Positions 1 to 9,730 of a stretch of DNA of 64,000 nt are shown piece after piece. Source of the stretch: Lucinisca nassula. Taxonomy: Eukaryota; Mollusca; Bivalvia; Lucinida; Lucinidae. The notes beneath the pieces were generated by a model. That model was given only the letters and a program-made list of their open reading frames with translations, searched no databases and was not told where the DNA came from. The DNA lies in the NCBI GenBank assembly GCA_963580285.1, contig OY757017.1, forward strand, positions 19,653,395-19,717,394. Reading direction: 5' to 3'. Within the stretch, counting starts at the first letter, position 1, and every line of letters begins with the position of its first letter. Made by a program: the position numbers and the translations under genes.

Positions 1-104
1 AGGGTCAATGGGCTGGATTCTATTAGCAGATTTAGTAGTCAAGTCTGTGAATTGTTAAAACTTAAGTTCCTCAGGTGAGCGGTTTAGGCTCATTGAGCCT
101 CTTG
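1..104 (+). mobile_element. 3' end of a satellite-bearing (HINE-like) element, cut by the window edge
   Basis: Positions 1-104 match 18861-18965 with few differences. They end in the same terminal hairpin (GGCTCATTGAGCC) followed by TCTTG. The rest of the element lies outside the window. In the fuller copy at 18355-18965 this sequence forms the 3' terminus. Confidence 0.75.
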
Positions 105-1850
105 TTAGAAAAACTTTGTCATCGCTCTAGCGCCTACATTTATTCACCAATTTCAGTATAACTTTACACAAATGTTCCTTATAAAAATATCTTGAGCGAG
201 TTCGACTTTCAAGGTCATGACCTCAAGGTCAAGGTCACTGTGGCTATTTTTAGAAAAACTTTGTCATCGCTCTAGCGCCTACATTTCTTCACTGATTTCA
301 ATATAACTTCACACAAATGTTCTTATAAAAATATCTCGAGCGAGTTCGACTTTCAAGGTCATGGCCTCAAGGTCAAGGTCACTGTGGCTATTCTTAGAAA
401 AACTTTGTCATCGCTCTAGCGCTTACATTTCTTCACCAATTTCAATATAACTTCACACAAATGTTCCTTATGACACTATCTCGAGCGAGTTCGAACTTCA
501 AGGTCATGACCTCAAGGTCAAGGTCACTGTAGCTATTTTCAGAAAAACTTTAGCATCGCTTTAGCTCCTACATTTTTTCACCAATTTCAATATAACTTCA
601 CACAAATGTTCTTTAAAAAAAATATCTTGAGCGTGTTCGACTTTCAAGGTAATGGCCTCAAGGTCAAGGTCACTGTGGCTAGTTTTTGAAAAACATTGTC
701 ATGGCTCTAGCGCTTACATTTCTTCACCGATTTCAATATAACTTCGCACAAATGTTCCTTATGACAATATCTCTAGCGAGTTCCACTTTCAAGGTCAAGG
801 TCACTATGGCTATTTTTAGAAAAACTTTGTCATTGCTCCATTGCCTACATTTCTTCACTAATTTCAATATAACTTCACACAAATGTTTCTTATGACAATA
901 CCTCGAACGAGTTCGACTTTCAAGGTCAAGGTCACTTTGTCTATTTTTAGAAAAACTTTGTCATTGCTCTAGCGCTTGCATTTTTTCACCAATTTCAATA
1001 TTACTTCACACAAATGTTCCTTATGACAATATCTCTAGCGAGTTCCACTTTCAAGATCAAGGTCACTGTGGCTATTTTTAGAAAAACTTTGTCATCGCTC
1101 TATCAATTACATTTCTTCACCGATTTCAATATAACTTCACAAATATGTTCCTTATGACAATATCTCGAGCGATTTCGACTTTCAAGGTCAAGGTCACTGT
1201 GGCTATTTTTAGAAAAGCTTTGTCATCGCTCTAGCGACTACATTTCTTCACTGAATTCAATATAACTTCACACAAATGTTCCTTATGACAATACCTCGAG
1301 CGAGTTTGACTTTCAAGGTCAAGGTCACTGTGGCTATTTTTAGAAAAACTTAGTTATTGCTCTAGCGCTTACATATTTTCACCAATTTCAATATAACTTC
1401 ACACAAATGTTCCTTATGACAATATCTTGAGCTATCTCGACTTTCAAGGTCAAGGTCGCTGTGGCTATTTTTAGAAAAACATTGTCATCCCTCTAGCGCC
1501 TACATTTATTGATGGATTTTTATAGAACTTCACACAAATGTTTCTTATGATAATATCTCGAATTGCTTGGACTTTCAAGGTCATGACCTCAAGGTCAAGG
1601 TCACTGTGGCTATTTTTAGAAAAACTTTGTCATCGCTCTACCGCCTACATTTATTTACAGATTTTTTTTTTAATATATAATTCACACAAAAGATGCTTAT
1701 GATAATATCTTGAGCAAGATCTTCTTTCACGGTCATGGCCTCAAGTCAAGGTCACTATGGCTATTTTTAGAGAAACATTGTCATCACTCTAGAACGTACA
1801 TTTATTGATGGATTTTTAAACAAATTTTACACAAATGTTGCATATGATAA
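105..1850 (+). repeat. Tandem satellite array, about 13 monomers of 130-150 bp
   Basis: The phrase GAAAAACTTTGTCATCGCTC recurs at about 108, 250, 397, 541, 687, 820, 949, 1081, 1213, 1342, 1469, 1618 and 1772. Spacing is 144-147 bp in the first part and 127-133 bp in the middle. The difference is the loss of a short CATGACCTCAAGGT segment beside AAGGTCAAGGTCAC. The last monomers are more diverged and the array fades near 1850. Short ORFs here are chance frames. Confidence 0.9.
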
Positions 1851-1964
1851 TATCTCAAGCAAGTTGGACTTTTGCCATTTCAATTTTTTCCACACACGAA
1901 GTTGTCTTGTGCGAGGGAATTTGTATCGCATGCGATGCCTTGTTAAATCAAGTAATCAGATTGG

Positions 1965-2275
1965 TTCAACGCCCCCGCCCATCGGGGCTTGAAGAAATTA
2001 AATGGCTGCATGATGCTTTTACGCAGAGCTGAAACTGACCCGCACACGAGTACTGGTAAACCGCTTAGAGGATCTAAGCCTGCCCAGGCAAAGTGGTGCA
2101 AGTCGGCATGTCCATGCTTATAAACCCTATTGGTTTCATTGGGCGGCTGGGCTTGAGATGTCATTTCATCTCAATGTCGGGTAAAAGTCCAACAAAATCG
2201 GAAGCAACGTCTCCAAAATGACCTTTACAGTGTTGACAGGGATGTTAAACCTCAAATCAAACAAATCTGACTGGT
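1965..2275 (+). mobile_element. SINE-like dispersed repeat (family E), copy 1
   Basis: This repeat of about 300 bp begins GCCCCCGCCCATCGGGGCTT and ends GACGTTAAACC-like plus TCAAATCAAACAAA. I see twelve copies in the window: + at 1965, 8980, 21318, 26757 and 48805; - at 15505, 36480, 40395, 50730, 54557, 56025 and 59860. The A-rich CAAA tail gives the orientation and suggests retroposition. I see no convincing tRNA head. It has no coding capacity. Confidence 0.75.
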
Positions 2276-2408
2276 TCAAAGACAGAAATGGGTGTGGCTA
2301 AACTGAATATTCAGCAAGAGAATGGTTAATATATTGTATTTACAGGCTGATACGAGACTTCATACTTTGCATAAAGTTTTCTATACCTCTAAATGTTGTG
2401 GTTGTTAA

Positions 2409-2641
2409 CCCTTATCTTGCTGAATATTGATTTAAGCCACACCCATTTCTGTCTATCAACCAATCAAATTACTTCATGTAATTTATTGCTACAAATTCAT
2501 AAACTGAATGCCAAACAGTGAAGATTCTGATCAGATGGCTTCTTCAGAAGCCATCTGATCTGGATCTACACTGTTTGCAAAGATAAGGGTTGTTGACACT
2601 GTTTGCAAAGACAGGGGTTGTCGTGAACAGCAAGATAAGGG
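2409..2641. mobile_element. piggyBac-type MITE with TTAA flanks (family A)
   Basis: The termini CCCTTATCTTGCTG and CAGCAAGATAAGGG are inverted and flanked by TTAA at 2405-2408 and 2642-2645, which is the piggyBac target signature. The interior holds the palindromic core at 2513-2579. Related copies lie near 23690-23898, 32396-32605, 33470-33680, 38510-38697 and 39627-39835. The right end is only 41 bp upstream of the exon starting at 2687. Confidence 0.8.
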
Positions 2642-2686
2642 TTAACATGAGAAATAATAATAAATTATACTTAACTACCTTTTCAG

Positions 2687-2727
2687 TGTGGAGGATAGTT
2701 CGCCAGCTAAGAAATCTAGGTCAGAAG
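2687..2727 (+). CDS. Penultimate coding exon of an unrecognised host gene
   Basis: This is a 41 nt exon with a good acceptor (CTACCTTTTCAG, ending 2686) and donor (GTAAGA, from 2728). Read in the phase needed by the next exon (last base G joins CT at 4501), it is fully open: V-E-D-S-S-P-A-K-K-S-R-S-E. The first base completes a codon from an exon upstream of what I can recognise. The KKSR stretch could be part of a nuclear localisation signal, which is inference. The gene's 5' part is not found; positions 1-2686 are repeats and probably intronic. Confidence 0.6.
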
Positions 2728-3015
2728 GTAAGATCGTTTCTTCAGATTCATCCTTGAACTGAAACCATAGGCAGGGATAAACCTTTTTCTTTTTAGCTTA
2801 GAGACCCAGGCAGCCATCCAACACTAAATGGAAAAATTTAAGGGGCAAACCAAAAATCAAAATAAAACTGAAAAAAGGGTGATTATTGACTTTTTGTCAC
2901 CCAGCATTGGAGGAGACGGGCTGGGCTATACTGATTCCTGTTTGTCCACCTGGCAATGTTCATGATATATGGCTATGGATAACAAATCTTAGGTCCACAG
3001 CTTCTTACTAAAGGT

Positions 3016-3421
3016 ACCCATTTTGAATCAGCTGCAACATCCACACTTTTCATCAACATAAAAAATTGATTTGTAATTTGTCAGCTTTACCTCTGAGTCT
3101 TTGATGGAAAGAATGTACTCCATTTGTCAAAAAGCACTGTGAAGAAAAGTCAGTCATGTTGCCAACTTTGCACATACAGTTCTTGATGTAAATTTCAATA
3201 ATTCTCATCATGACAGAATATTTTTATACTGTTGTTGGTGGTACATAGACCAATCAATGGTCATCACTGGCAAGTAGGTGTGCTCTTGATCTAGTACAGG
3301 GAACCTTTTGATTGTGAAAATAGATCAGATATAAGAATCTTGATTTTAATTTTTACAAAGAAAAGAAGCATTTGACAGTTATGCCAGGAATGGAATGTTG
3401 CAGCTGATTCAAAACGGGTTG
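3016..3421. repeat. Inverted-repeat element in the intron of the unknown gene
   Basis: The arms TTTGAATCAGCTGCAACAT (about 3026) and ATGTTGCAGCTGATTCAAA (about 3398) are inverted, some 27 bp long and about 350 bp apart. This suggests a MITE of roughly 400 bp. No clear target duplication or coding sequence was seen. Confidence 0.55.
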
Positions 3422-3559
3422 TAACTCATTTTTAAAGGGATACCCCAATACAGGGCTTTGGGGAACAGTGCAGACTCAGATAAGAGACTGCACATCAGGG
3501 CCATAAGTTCAGCCATCATCTAAATAATTACCTAGAAATAACCCAACTCCCAAATCCTG

Positions 3560-3700
3560 TAATGATCCTAAGTATTGGTACAGACAGGCCTTAGCAAACA
3601 GTGCAGACCCATATCTGACTGCTCCTGATCGGGGTCTACACTGTAAGCCAGATCAACACTCTGATCAGGGTCTACACAGTGGCACCTTTTGGACTCCATG
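3560..3700. repeat. MITE fragment with degraded palindromic core
   Basis: This fragment contains ACAGACAGGCCTTAGCAAACAGTG (split: ACAGACAGGCC, then TTAGCAAACAGTG) and GGTCTACACTGT halves, then a second broken half near 3650-3685. It matches the family seen whole at 14195-14385, 28488-28700 and 30190-30420. Confidence 0.6.
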
Positions 3701-3714
3701 CTAGATCATGGATC

Positions 3715-3960
3715 TTGCAACAATTTTCATGAAGATTGATCGTGAATCGTGAATTTTTTCATGGCCAAGTTTGGTCATTCTCTCCCTTCTGCTGATCTTA
3801 GAAGGGCAGTTGTCAGTTTCTGGTGACAGAATGTGCACTGTTCTGGTTAAATTCTTATGTATATGCCTACCCAGGAAAAGTGTGCTTAGTTAAACTTACC
3901 TGCTCAACATAACCATAGTGTTGACTGGGCCATTAACACATCTTCTACGGGGAAACCCCA
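3715..3960 (+). mobile_element. SINE (family F) 3' portion
   Basis: It matches the inner and 3' parts of the tRNA-derived SINE at 13860-14178 (minus), including GGGCAGTTGTCAGTTTCTGG, AATGTGCACTG and TGTTGACTGGGCC. The tRNA-like head is missing or too diverged to see. Confidence 0.65.
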
Positions 3961-4242
3961 AAATGGGTCATTGGCAAAGAGTGAATTTGAAATGTCCACG
4001 CGTGTAAGATCCTGTTTATCAAATGACCACTTTAAATTGGATTTCATCGCCTTTAATTTTGACATTTTTCCACAAAAAATGCATGGTTGACATGGGCATT
4101 GTCATGACGTTACTTAATCCTGCCTAAGTGTTACTACACGTGAGGTCATACAATTTTTATTACACTATGTTATACACTGCTTAATAACGACGTCATGTGA
4201 TAAAAGTGCATTCTAAACAGTTCAACCGGATACCCTGAGAAT

Positions 4243-4394
4243 TTGAGTGAGTGAGTGAGTGAGTGTTAGAGTTTTACGTCCCACCAACAGCTAAGGTCAT
4301 ATGGAGACGGGACATCGGTTTAAAGACTCAACCGAAAGTCTGGAGAAGCCCGGGATCGATCCTGCGATCCCTGGTTTACAAGGCGAGTAGCGCC
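4243..4394 (-). mobile_element. tRNA-derived SINE in intron, 105 bp before the last exon
   Basis: On the minus strand it carries a B-box-like GGGATCGATCC region and ends GGGACGTAAAACTC plus (CTCA)n, seen on plus as GAGTGAGTGAGTGAG at 4243. Relatives are at 5875-6030, 34175-34272, 41025-41110 and 50070-50166. It lies just upstream of the branch and acceptor region of the exon at 4501. Confidence 0.7.
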
Positions 4395-4500
4395 TGAGAA
4401 TTTGAAAATGACTATTGTTGTGAAGAAGATTCTGTTCAGAACAAAAAGGGTTAGATTTCAAAATAAAAGTGATTTTGTGTGTCTGTTTATGTCTCTTCAG

Positions 4501-4796
4501 CTGAACCATCTGGTTCTTCAGCCCCAGACACAAAAGACAGCGTCCCACCAGAAACCAACAGCGTCCCAGCAGCTGAAGGCAGCACAGGAGAGACTACCGA
4601 GCCTCAGAAACCACAGGTGGCAACTGTGATAGGTGTTCTGCCATCAGTTTTACCGGGACTTGACCATTACTCGGACTCCAGTGACTCTGTATCATCAAGC
4701 AGTGACTCAGAGTGTGACATCACAATGGGCAACAGAAATCAGATAGCATTAGCGATGAGGGAAATTAAACAACAAATACAACAGCAACATCAATGA
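4501..4796 (+). CDS. Last coding exon of an unrecognised host gene; acidic Ser-rich and Gln-rich C-terminus
   Basis: The acceptor is TTTATGTCTCTTCAG ending at 4500. The first two bases complete an Ala codon begun by the exon at 2727, and the frame then runs 98 codons to TGA (4794-4796). The protein part is low-complexity at first (Ser, Pro, Glu, Thr), then has LPSVLPGLDHYSDSSDS followed by more SSSDSE-type residues, a likely casein-kinase-2 acidic patch. It ends in a short Gln-rich basic/polar helix-like tail (REIKQQIQQQ). I do not recognise the family; the composition suggests a nuclear protein, which is inference. Codon-by-codon openness across a 1.77 kb intron with matching phase is the main support. 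I did not find a canonical AATAAA in the following 400 bp. Confidence 0.65.
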
Positions 4797-4944
4797 ATGT
4801 ACAGAAAAGCTTAGACCCATTTTAGAGAAACTTAGACATTATGATAACACATCTAACATAGACGTGTTATCATGTCTACTTTTCTCAAAAACGTTCATTT
4901 TTCTGCTGAAATTTTGTTGTGTTTTCTTCTTATCAACACTCCAA

Positions 4945-5042
4945 ACATAGGTTGTGGATGCTCGTTAGAACCGCCTCATTGAGGCAGTTCTAGTGATTAC
5001 CCTGCTCATTAGAAGGTTCTAATGTGTACCCACAACCTTTGT
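4945..5042. repeat. Hairpin element, family B (GCCTC...GAGGC tip)
   Basis: Arms GGTTGTGGATGCTCGTTAGAA and its inverted partner ending CCCACAACC surround a CCGCCTCATTGAGGC tip. The right side has a second partial hairpin (CATTAGAAGGTTCTAATG). Related hairpins are at 6543, 22588, 22951, 29004, 31297, 32990 and 37708. Confidence 0.7.
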
Positions 5043-5319
5043 CTCGGAGCAGTAATAAGAAAAATAATCTGCACACCTGGGGCCTGTTGTTCAAAGCATC
5101 CTTAGCTTAATGAGCTCGTCAGTGGTCATATTGTTAACTCTTCTAGCAAGTACAGTATCATAAATTTTGGTATTTTTGCTAAAAATGCTCACATTTTTTC
5201 AACAAAGATTTCAGCATATTTGCCATATTTAATGATCAAAGTTTTAACAATATGTTAACTAACGACGTCATTAGTTTTAAGGTCAAAGGTAAAAAAAATG
5301 CTCTGAAACTTAAACGCAG

Positions 5320-5541
5320 TCAATAACTTTCTTATCTCTGGATGGATTTTGAAGTTACTTGGCAGAAATGTTGGCCATCATGAGACAATCTGCCTCACAT
5401 AAAACCAAGGTCAAGGTCATACTTAGTGGTCAAATGTGAAAAAAGGGTCCAAACTTTAAACACGGTCAATAACTTTCTATGGATGAATACGAACATAGAC
5501 ATATTTTCAGGCGGGGGCATCTGTGTCCTATGGACGCATTT
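5320..5541 (+). mobile_element. 3' end fragment of a Helitron/Helentron-like non-autonomous element
   Basis: Two diverged monomers share CGCAGTCAATAACTTTCT / CACGGTCAATAACTTTCT. They are followed by GCGGGGGCATCTG, a small hairpin (GTGTCCTATGGACGC) and TTTCTAG before a T-run. A hairpin just upstream of CTAG before T is the classic Helitron 3' end. No 5' end or Rep/Hel coding was seen, so the assignment is tentative. Confidence 0.45.
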
Positions 5542-5549
5542 CTAGTTTT

Positions 5550-5870
5550 TCTTGTTTTTTTCTTTTCTGATAGCGCTATAGAGGGGCTATAGTAAGATCC
5601 TCTGACAATTCTAGTTTTACGCCCTTTTTGACAGAAAATCCTGTTAGCAAACATTCTGCGGCATCTGATCTGGGCCTGGTTTATAAACATAAATGAAACC
5701 CCTGAATTTTTTTTTTGCTAGATACTCTCCAGAGTTGTTGACCCTGCTTTCATAGACGGGTCTCCGGTATGTGAGCTATGTTGCCTCAAGACATCTCTTG
5801 TTAACAGTAGCTGTCTGATCTTGTATGTAAGCTAAGATCTGATACTTGGGTTGCTCTTGTTTAGGAAATT
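5550..5870. other. No recognisable gene
   Basis: AT-rich sequence with a T9 run at 5707. No exon-like frame, RNA gene or clear repeat boundary was seen. Confidence 0.4.
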
Positions 5871-5874
5871 ACTG

Positions 5875-6030
5875 TTATGTTTGAGTTTTTCGTCCCACCA
5901 ACAACTAAGATCGTACTTCGGTGGGATCTTGGTTAAAAGACTCATCCCAAAGTCTGAAGAAGCCAAGGGATCGAACCAATGACACCGGGTTTGTTATGCG
6001 AGCAGCTTAACCACTACACCATGGAGGCTT
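5875..6030 (-). mobile_element. tRNA-derived SINE
   Basis: The minus strand reads AGCCTCCATGGTGTAGTGG then TTAAGCTGCTCGC (A-box region) and a B-box-like GGTTCGATCCC. It ends GGGACGAAAAACTC. It belongs to the same family as 4243-4394. Confidence 0.75.
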
Positions 6031-6104
6031 ATAGGTAATTACTGGTACTCTTAGCATAAAAGTGCTTGAAAAAAGTGCATCAGTCCTGATAAGTGTCATG
6101 CAGA

Positions 6105-6342
6105 ATAGACTTTAACCCACAAAACACCAATCACGACAATTGTCATCTACTTTGTTGTCTGCCGGTTACTTCAAAACTCATTTTTGCAACAGTGTGGACC
6201 CAGATCAGACTGCTGCACAGTCTGATCTACGCCCACATTGTCTGCCTGTGTACAAAAATATTTTTAAATAGTTTGCAAGAAGATTCAGCAGACGACATAA
6301 ACAGACATTTTCAGATTTAGTTTTTCTCGGCATTTTAAGGGT
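6105..6342. mobile_element. TTAA MITE with palindromic core
   Basis: It is homologous to the repeated unit at 22330-22570 (CAATCACGACAATTGTC, then the core at 6186-6246, then GTTTGCAAGAAGATTCAGCAGAC). It ends AAGGGTTAA, abutting the next MITE at a shared GGGTTAACCC. Confidence 0.65.
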
Positions 6343-6432
6343 TAACCCTTATCCACTCAACACGACGTCTACCTTTGGCCCGCTGAATAATTAAATTAGC
6401 CACAACCATTTTTGACTATTAACCAATCAAAT

Positions 6433-6711
6433 TACTTGATATCATTACGAAAACACGCCTATACAAATACATTGCAACCTTTATCACCAAAAAAAATGAA
6501 AATTTTAAGATGAAAAATGGTGATATTTTTCTCATTTCTGCTCAAAATATAGATTGTTGGTACTCGTTAGAACCGCCTCGTCAAGGCGGTGCTAACGAAT
6601 ACCCACAATCTATATTTTAGAGCATAAGGTTTACCCCTGTAAACCCCAGTTTTACTTTATAAAAGTGGGGATAAAGGGGGTCAAAACTGTATAGGCCTGT
6701 TTTCGTGATGA
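6433..6711. mobile_element. Family B MITE with hairpin, absent from the duplicate copy
   Basis: The terminal inverted repeats CATTACGAAAACACGCC and its inverted partner ending TTTTCGTGATG bound a hairpin at 6543-6620 (GTTAGAACCGCCTCGTCAAG). The duplicate at 19072-19080 is continuous where this element sits, which gives an empty site. A second full copy is at about 37598-37950. Confidence 0.8.
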
Positions 6712-6720
6712 TTCATTTAG

Positions 6721-6815
6721 ATTCACAAACTATCCAGATCAGATGGCTTCAAACAGTGTAGATCCAGATCAGAAGCCATCTTATCTGGATCTACACAGTC
6801 ATTCAGTTTGTGAAT
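6721..6815. repeat. Palindrome, rearranged core
   Basis: The outer arms ATTCACAAACT...AGTTTGTGAAT enclose two nested copies of the GATCAGATGGCTTC / GAAGCCAT arms and AGTGTAGATCCAGATCAGA. It is duplicated at 19085-19178. Confidence 0.65.
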
Positions 6816-7181
6816 GTGGCATCTCATCAGGGCCTACAATATTTGGAGGAAGTTCAGCCATTTTCCAACTCAATTTTGAAGATACCATAACCTGTCACCC
6901 CTGGAAATGGACTCCTGCTATAGTTCGAACAATTTGACATGAGACTGACCTTTATGCAAGCAATAAATTAGTCATTGCTATCACCTCATACGTCGGCTTT
7001 CTCTTAAACTTCTCGTGAATTTTCGGCATCATGTGAATAGCAACCCATTTACCGACCTCTATGTATTGTATAACACTATCGCCATCTTCGGAAAACAACG
7101 AAGATAAATACATGCATTTAGTGGTTCGTGAAATTATGTTAATAGAGTTCAACAGTCTCAGGTCAATTTGTTGGAACTATA

Positions 7182-7394
7182 TATACAGTAAAATTCCTAT
7201 ATTAAGACCACCTGTGGGACTGTTCAAAAGTGGTCTTAAAGACCACTTTTGAACAGTCCAAAAGGTGGTCCCTTGACCAGAGGACATTGTAGGCGGAAAA
7301 CACAAAGAAAAATTCAGTGTACCCTTCAAAATAAGCTCTTTATAGCAAAATTAGTCCTAATTTTAGGTGGTCTTAATAGCGGAATTTCACTGTA
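7182..7394. mobile_element. pogo/Tigger-like MITE (family C)
   Basis: It starts TACAGTAAAATTCC and ends GGAATTTCACTGTA, meaning CAGT termini with TA flanks. It holds the hairpin GACTGTTCAAAAGTGGTC and its inverse. Other copies are at 8113-8552, 19554-19762, 20480-20893 and 23635-24053. Confidence 0.75.
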
Positions 7395-7522
7395 TAATGA
7401 GGAAATTCCATTTGGTACAAAAAGGGTTGATCTGGATCTACACTGTTTGCAAAGGTAGGAGTTGCCTTGTTCAGCAGTATAAAGGTTAAAAATATTTGAT
7501 CCTCCAAGTAAGTGTTGGAATT

Positions 7523-7689
7523 AGGGGATAACTGTATTCAAAATTGTCATTTGGGGAGGTAAACCAGCATTTTTACGGTCCGAAATTTCGTTTTACAGCG
7601 ACGTGTCAGCAGAGCCTTAAAACAGAATTCGCGACCATAAAACCCGACGATTTACCTCCACAAATGGCAATTTCAATACAGTTATCCCC
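7523..7689. mobile_element. 167 bp MITE with long terminal inverted repeats
   Basis: The inverted ends GGGGATAACTGTATT / AATACAGTTATCCCC continue inward over about 40 bp (GGAGGTAAA / TTTACCTCC). A second copy is at 19892-20058 in the duplicated segment. The ORF across it is an artefact of the inverted repeat. Confidence 0.75.
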
Positions 7690-8110
7690 ATTCTTATGCA
7701 CTTATTCATTTGTTTTGTTTAAAAAATGTTCTTTTTGTCCCAAACGGCAAGTGCAGTGAGCTGGGTAAAATGAAATACCAACCAATGAAACGCGACATTA
7801 CACGATGACGCCGGATTTCCGACAGTATATAGCAGAATTAACTGTTTCAAGTTTTTGACTTCATCCAATGAGACATCGCGTTACAAACGCAAGTGCATTA
7901 GAATTTTGGTTTGTGAGGTCCAGATGCAGTTTGACATGGCCGACAAAGAATAGATTTTGATGTGACATTGAAAAGCAGTCTTAAAAGACTGTATATCATG
8001 TTGATTGCTGGATGATATTATGGCCAAGCCCTTGTGTTAATGAAGTTTTTGTGTCATGTTTTTCAAACAGCTGCATAACTGTTTTCTCTCAACATGAAAA
8101 ATTCTTAGCT

Positions 8111-8554
8111 TATACAGTAAAATTCCACTGTTAAGACCACCTAAAATTAAGACTAAATCACCCTTTTAAAGGTTATTGAGAAGGTTTCCATTATTCTTTT
8201 TTGGGACGGGCCTCGGAAGAGCCCCGACTCTTAATCATTAGGTCTCTCACTGCTGTGGGTTCGAGCCTCGCTCGGGTCACATGTGAGATGCCAAGTTCTG
8301 CAACCGAAGGTCAGGTGGTTTTTCTCCGGGTTCTCCAGTTTTCGCCCACGCCTGACGATCTGATCGATATGATCGAAATGATCTTGAAAGGGCTGTAAAA
8401 CGAAAACCAAAAAAAAAAAAAATTCTTTCTTGGTGTTTTTTTACACACAATTTCTCCTAATAAGAGACCACCTTTGGGACTGTTCAAAAGTGGTCTTAAT
8501 GACCACTTTTGAACAGTCCCAAAGGTGGTCTTAATATAGGAATTTTACTGTATT
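8111..8554. mobile_element. pogo/Tigger-like MITE (family C) carrying a nested SINE
   Basis: The outer ends are CAGTAAAATTCC and GGAATTTTACTG, with the hairpin at 8477-8525. The SINE at 8195-8414 lies inside. The same nesting is present at 20480-20893, so the SINE insertion predates the segmental duplication. Confidence 0.75.
8195..8414 (+). mobile_element. tRNA-derived SINE with conserved central domain
   Basis: The head has a B-box-like GGGTTCGAGCCTCG. It is followed by a central stretch GGTGGTTTTTCTCCGGG...CGCCCACGCCTGA and an A-rich tail. The TTCTCCGGG...CCCAC wording resembles conserved central domains of widespread metazoan SINEs, which I recall from general knowledge. Copies are at 20570-20780 (+) and 35345-35570 (-). 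Confidence 0.75.
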
Positions 8555-8716
8555 TGCTATGTATTAAAGGCCCAGCAAAGACCGATCAGCCTGTGCTGAC
8601 TGATCTGCCTCAGCTATGATATAATGTGTTCACTGTCTACTGTTGAAAGTTTTATTGAACATTATTTGAATAAATATTTAGCTAAAAATGGTGACTATTG
8701 ATTCATTATTATATTT

Positions 8717-8947
8717 GAGCCGGGGCACAGCATTTCCTACAGTTTACATGTGCATCTAACAAAGACTGATCAGCCTGCGCATTTGTGCAGTCTGATCAGA
8801 GTCTTCATTGTGCCCTCTTAGGATAGCTAAGGGCCCAATGCTCCTTCATGCAGCAAGAGAAGTCCCTGGTCAGACTATATGGATGTGCAGACTGCTCTGA
8901 TTCTTCACTAGGTGCACATGTAAATTGTAGGAAATACTGTGCCCCGA
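8717..8947. mobile_element. MITE with about 33 bp terminal inverted repeats
   Basis: The left arm GGGGCACAGCATTTCCTAC then TTACATGTGCA is mirrored by TGCACATGTAAA and GTAGGAAATACTGTGCCCC. The interior has two GATCAG-containing hairpins. The duplicate copy is at 21056-21284. Confidence 0.8.
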
Positions 8948-8979
8948 CTCTTTAATAAAATGAACAGCTAAGATTTCAG

Positions 8980-9250
8980 CCCCCCGCCCATAGGGGCTTG
9001 AAGAAATATATGAGCTGCATGATGCTTCCACGCACAGCTGAATCTGACCCGCACACTGGTACTGGTAAACCGCTTAGAGGATCTAGGCGAACCGTCCATG
9101 CTAATAAACCCTATTGGTTTCATTGGGTGACAGGGCTTGAGATGTCATTTCATCTCAATGTCGGGTAAAAGTCCCACAAAATTGGAAGCAACATCTCCAA
9201 AATGACCTTTACAGTGTTGTTGGGGAAGTTAAACCTCAAATCAAACAAAC
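8980..9250 (+). mobile_element. SINE-like family E, copy 2
   Basis: Same family as 1965-2275, ending AAACCTCAAATCAAACAAACAAA split over the tail. It is slightly shortened in the middle. The duplicate is 21318-21588. Confidence 0.75.
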
Positions 9251-9730
9251 AAAATCAGCTAAGATTGATATCAGCCTGCTTTGCTTTTCAGCCAGGTTGC
9301 TGTGTATCGTAGTTACGGTGGATTAGTTTTACAATCAAGATATACGGTTGGGTCATTTTTTAGCTCACCAGAGCCGAAGGCTCCGGGGGAGCTTATAGGA
9401 TAGGCAGTTGTCCGTCGTCGTCGTATGTCGTATGTCTGGTGTCAACACTTTTAAACATCTTCTCCTCTGAAGCCACTGGGCCGATTGAGCCCAAATTTTA
9501 TCTGTAGCATCCTTGGGCTGGGGGATTGATAGTTTGTGTTTTTTATGAAAATCGGCTATTTAGTTTGGTTGCTTTGGCAACTTAGAGTTTCCATAGACTT
9601 ATAATGGGGAAAATTGAAGAATGGCATTTACTGCCAAGTCATTGCAGATATTTTGACAAAACTTTCATAGAAATGTTCCTTAGACAATCTTCTATCTGCT
9701 ATATGATTTTAGGCCTACTGCTCATTTTTA

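Noticed and set aside
105..1850. CRISPR-like array
   Set aside because: Monomers are 130-150 bp without a fixed repeat/unique spacer structure, and the genome is eukaryotic; it is a satellite.
6952..7152. Minus ORF conserved in both duplication copies (also 19322-19522)
   Set aside because: Conservation follows from the segmental duplication; differences are not biased to third positions by eye and no splice or domain evidence exists.
7249..7458. ORFs shared with 19617-19826
   Set aside because: They cross the family C MITE and its inverted repeats.
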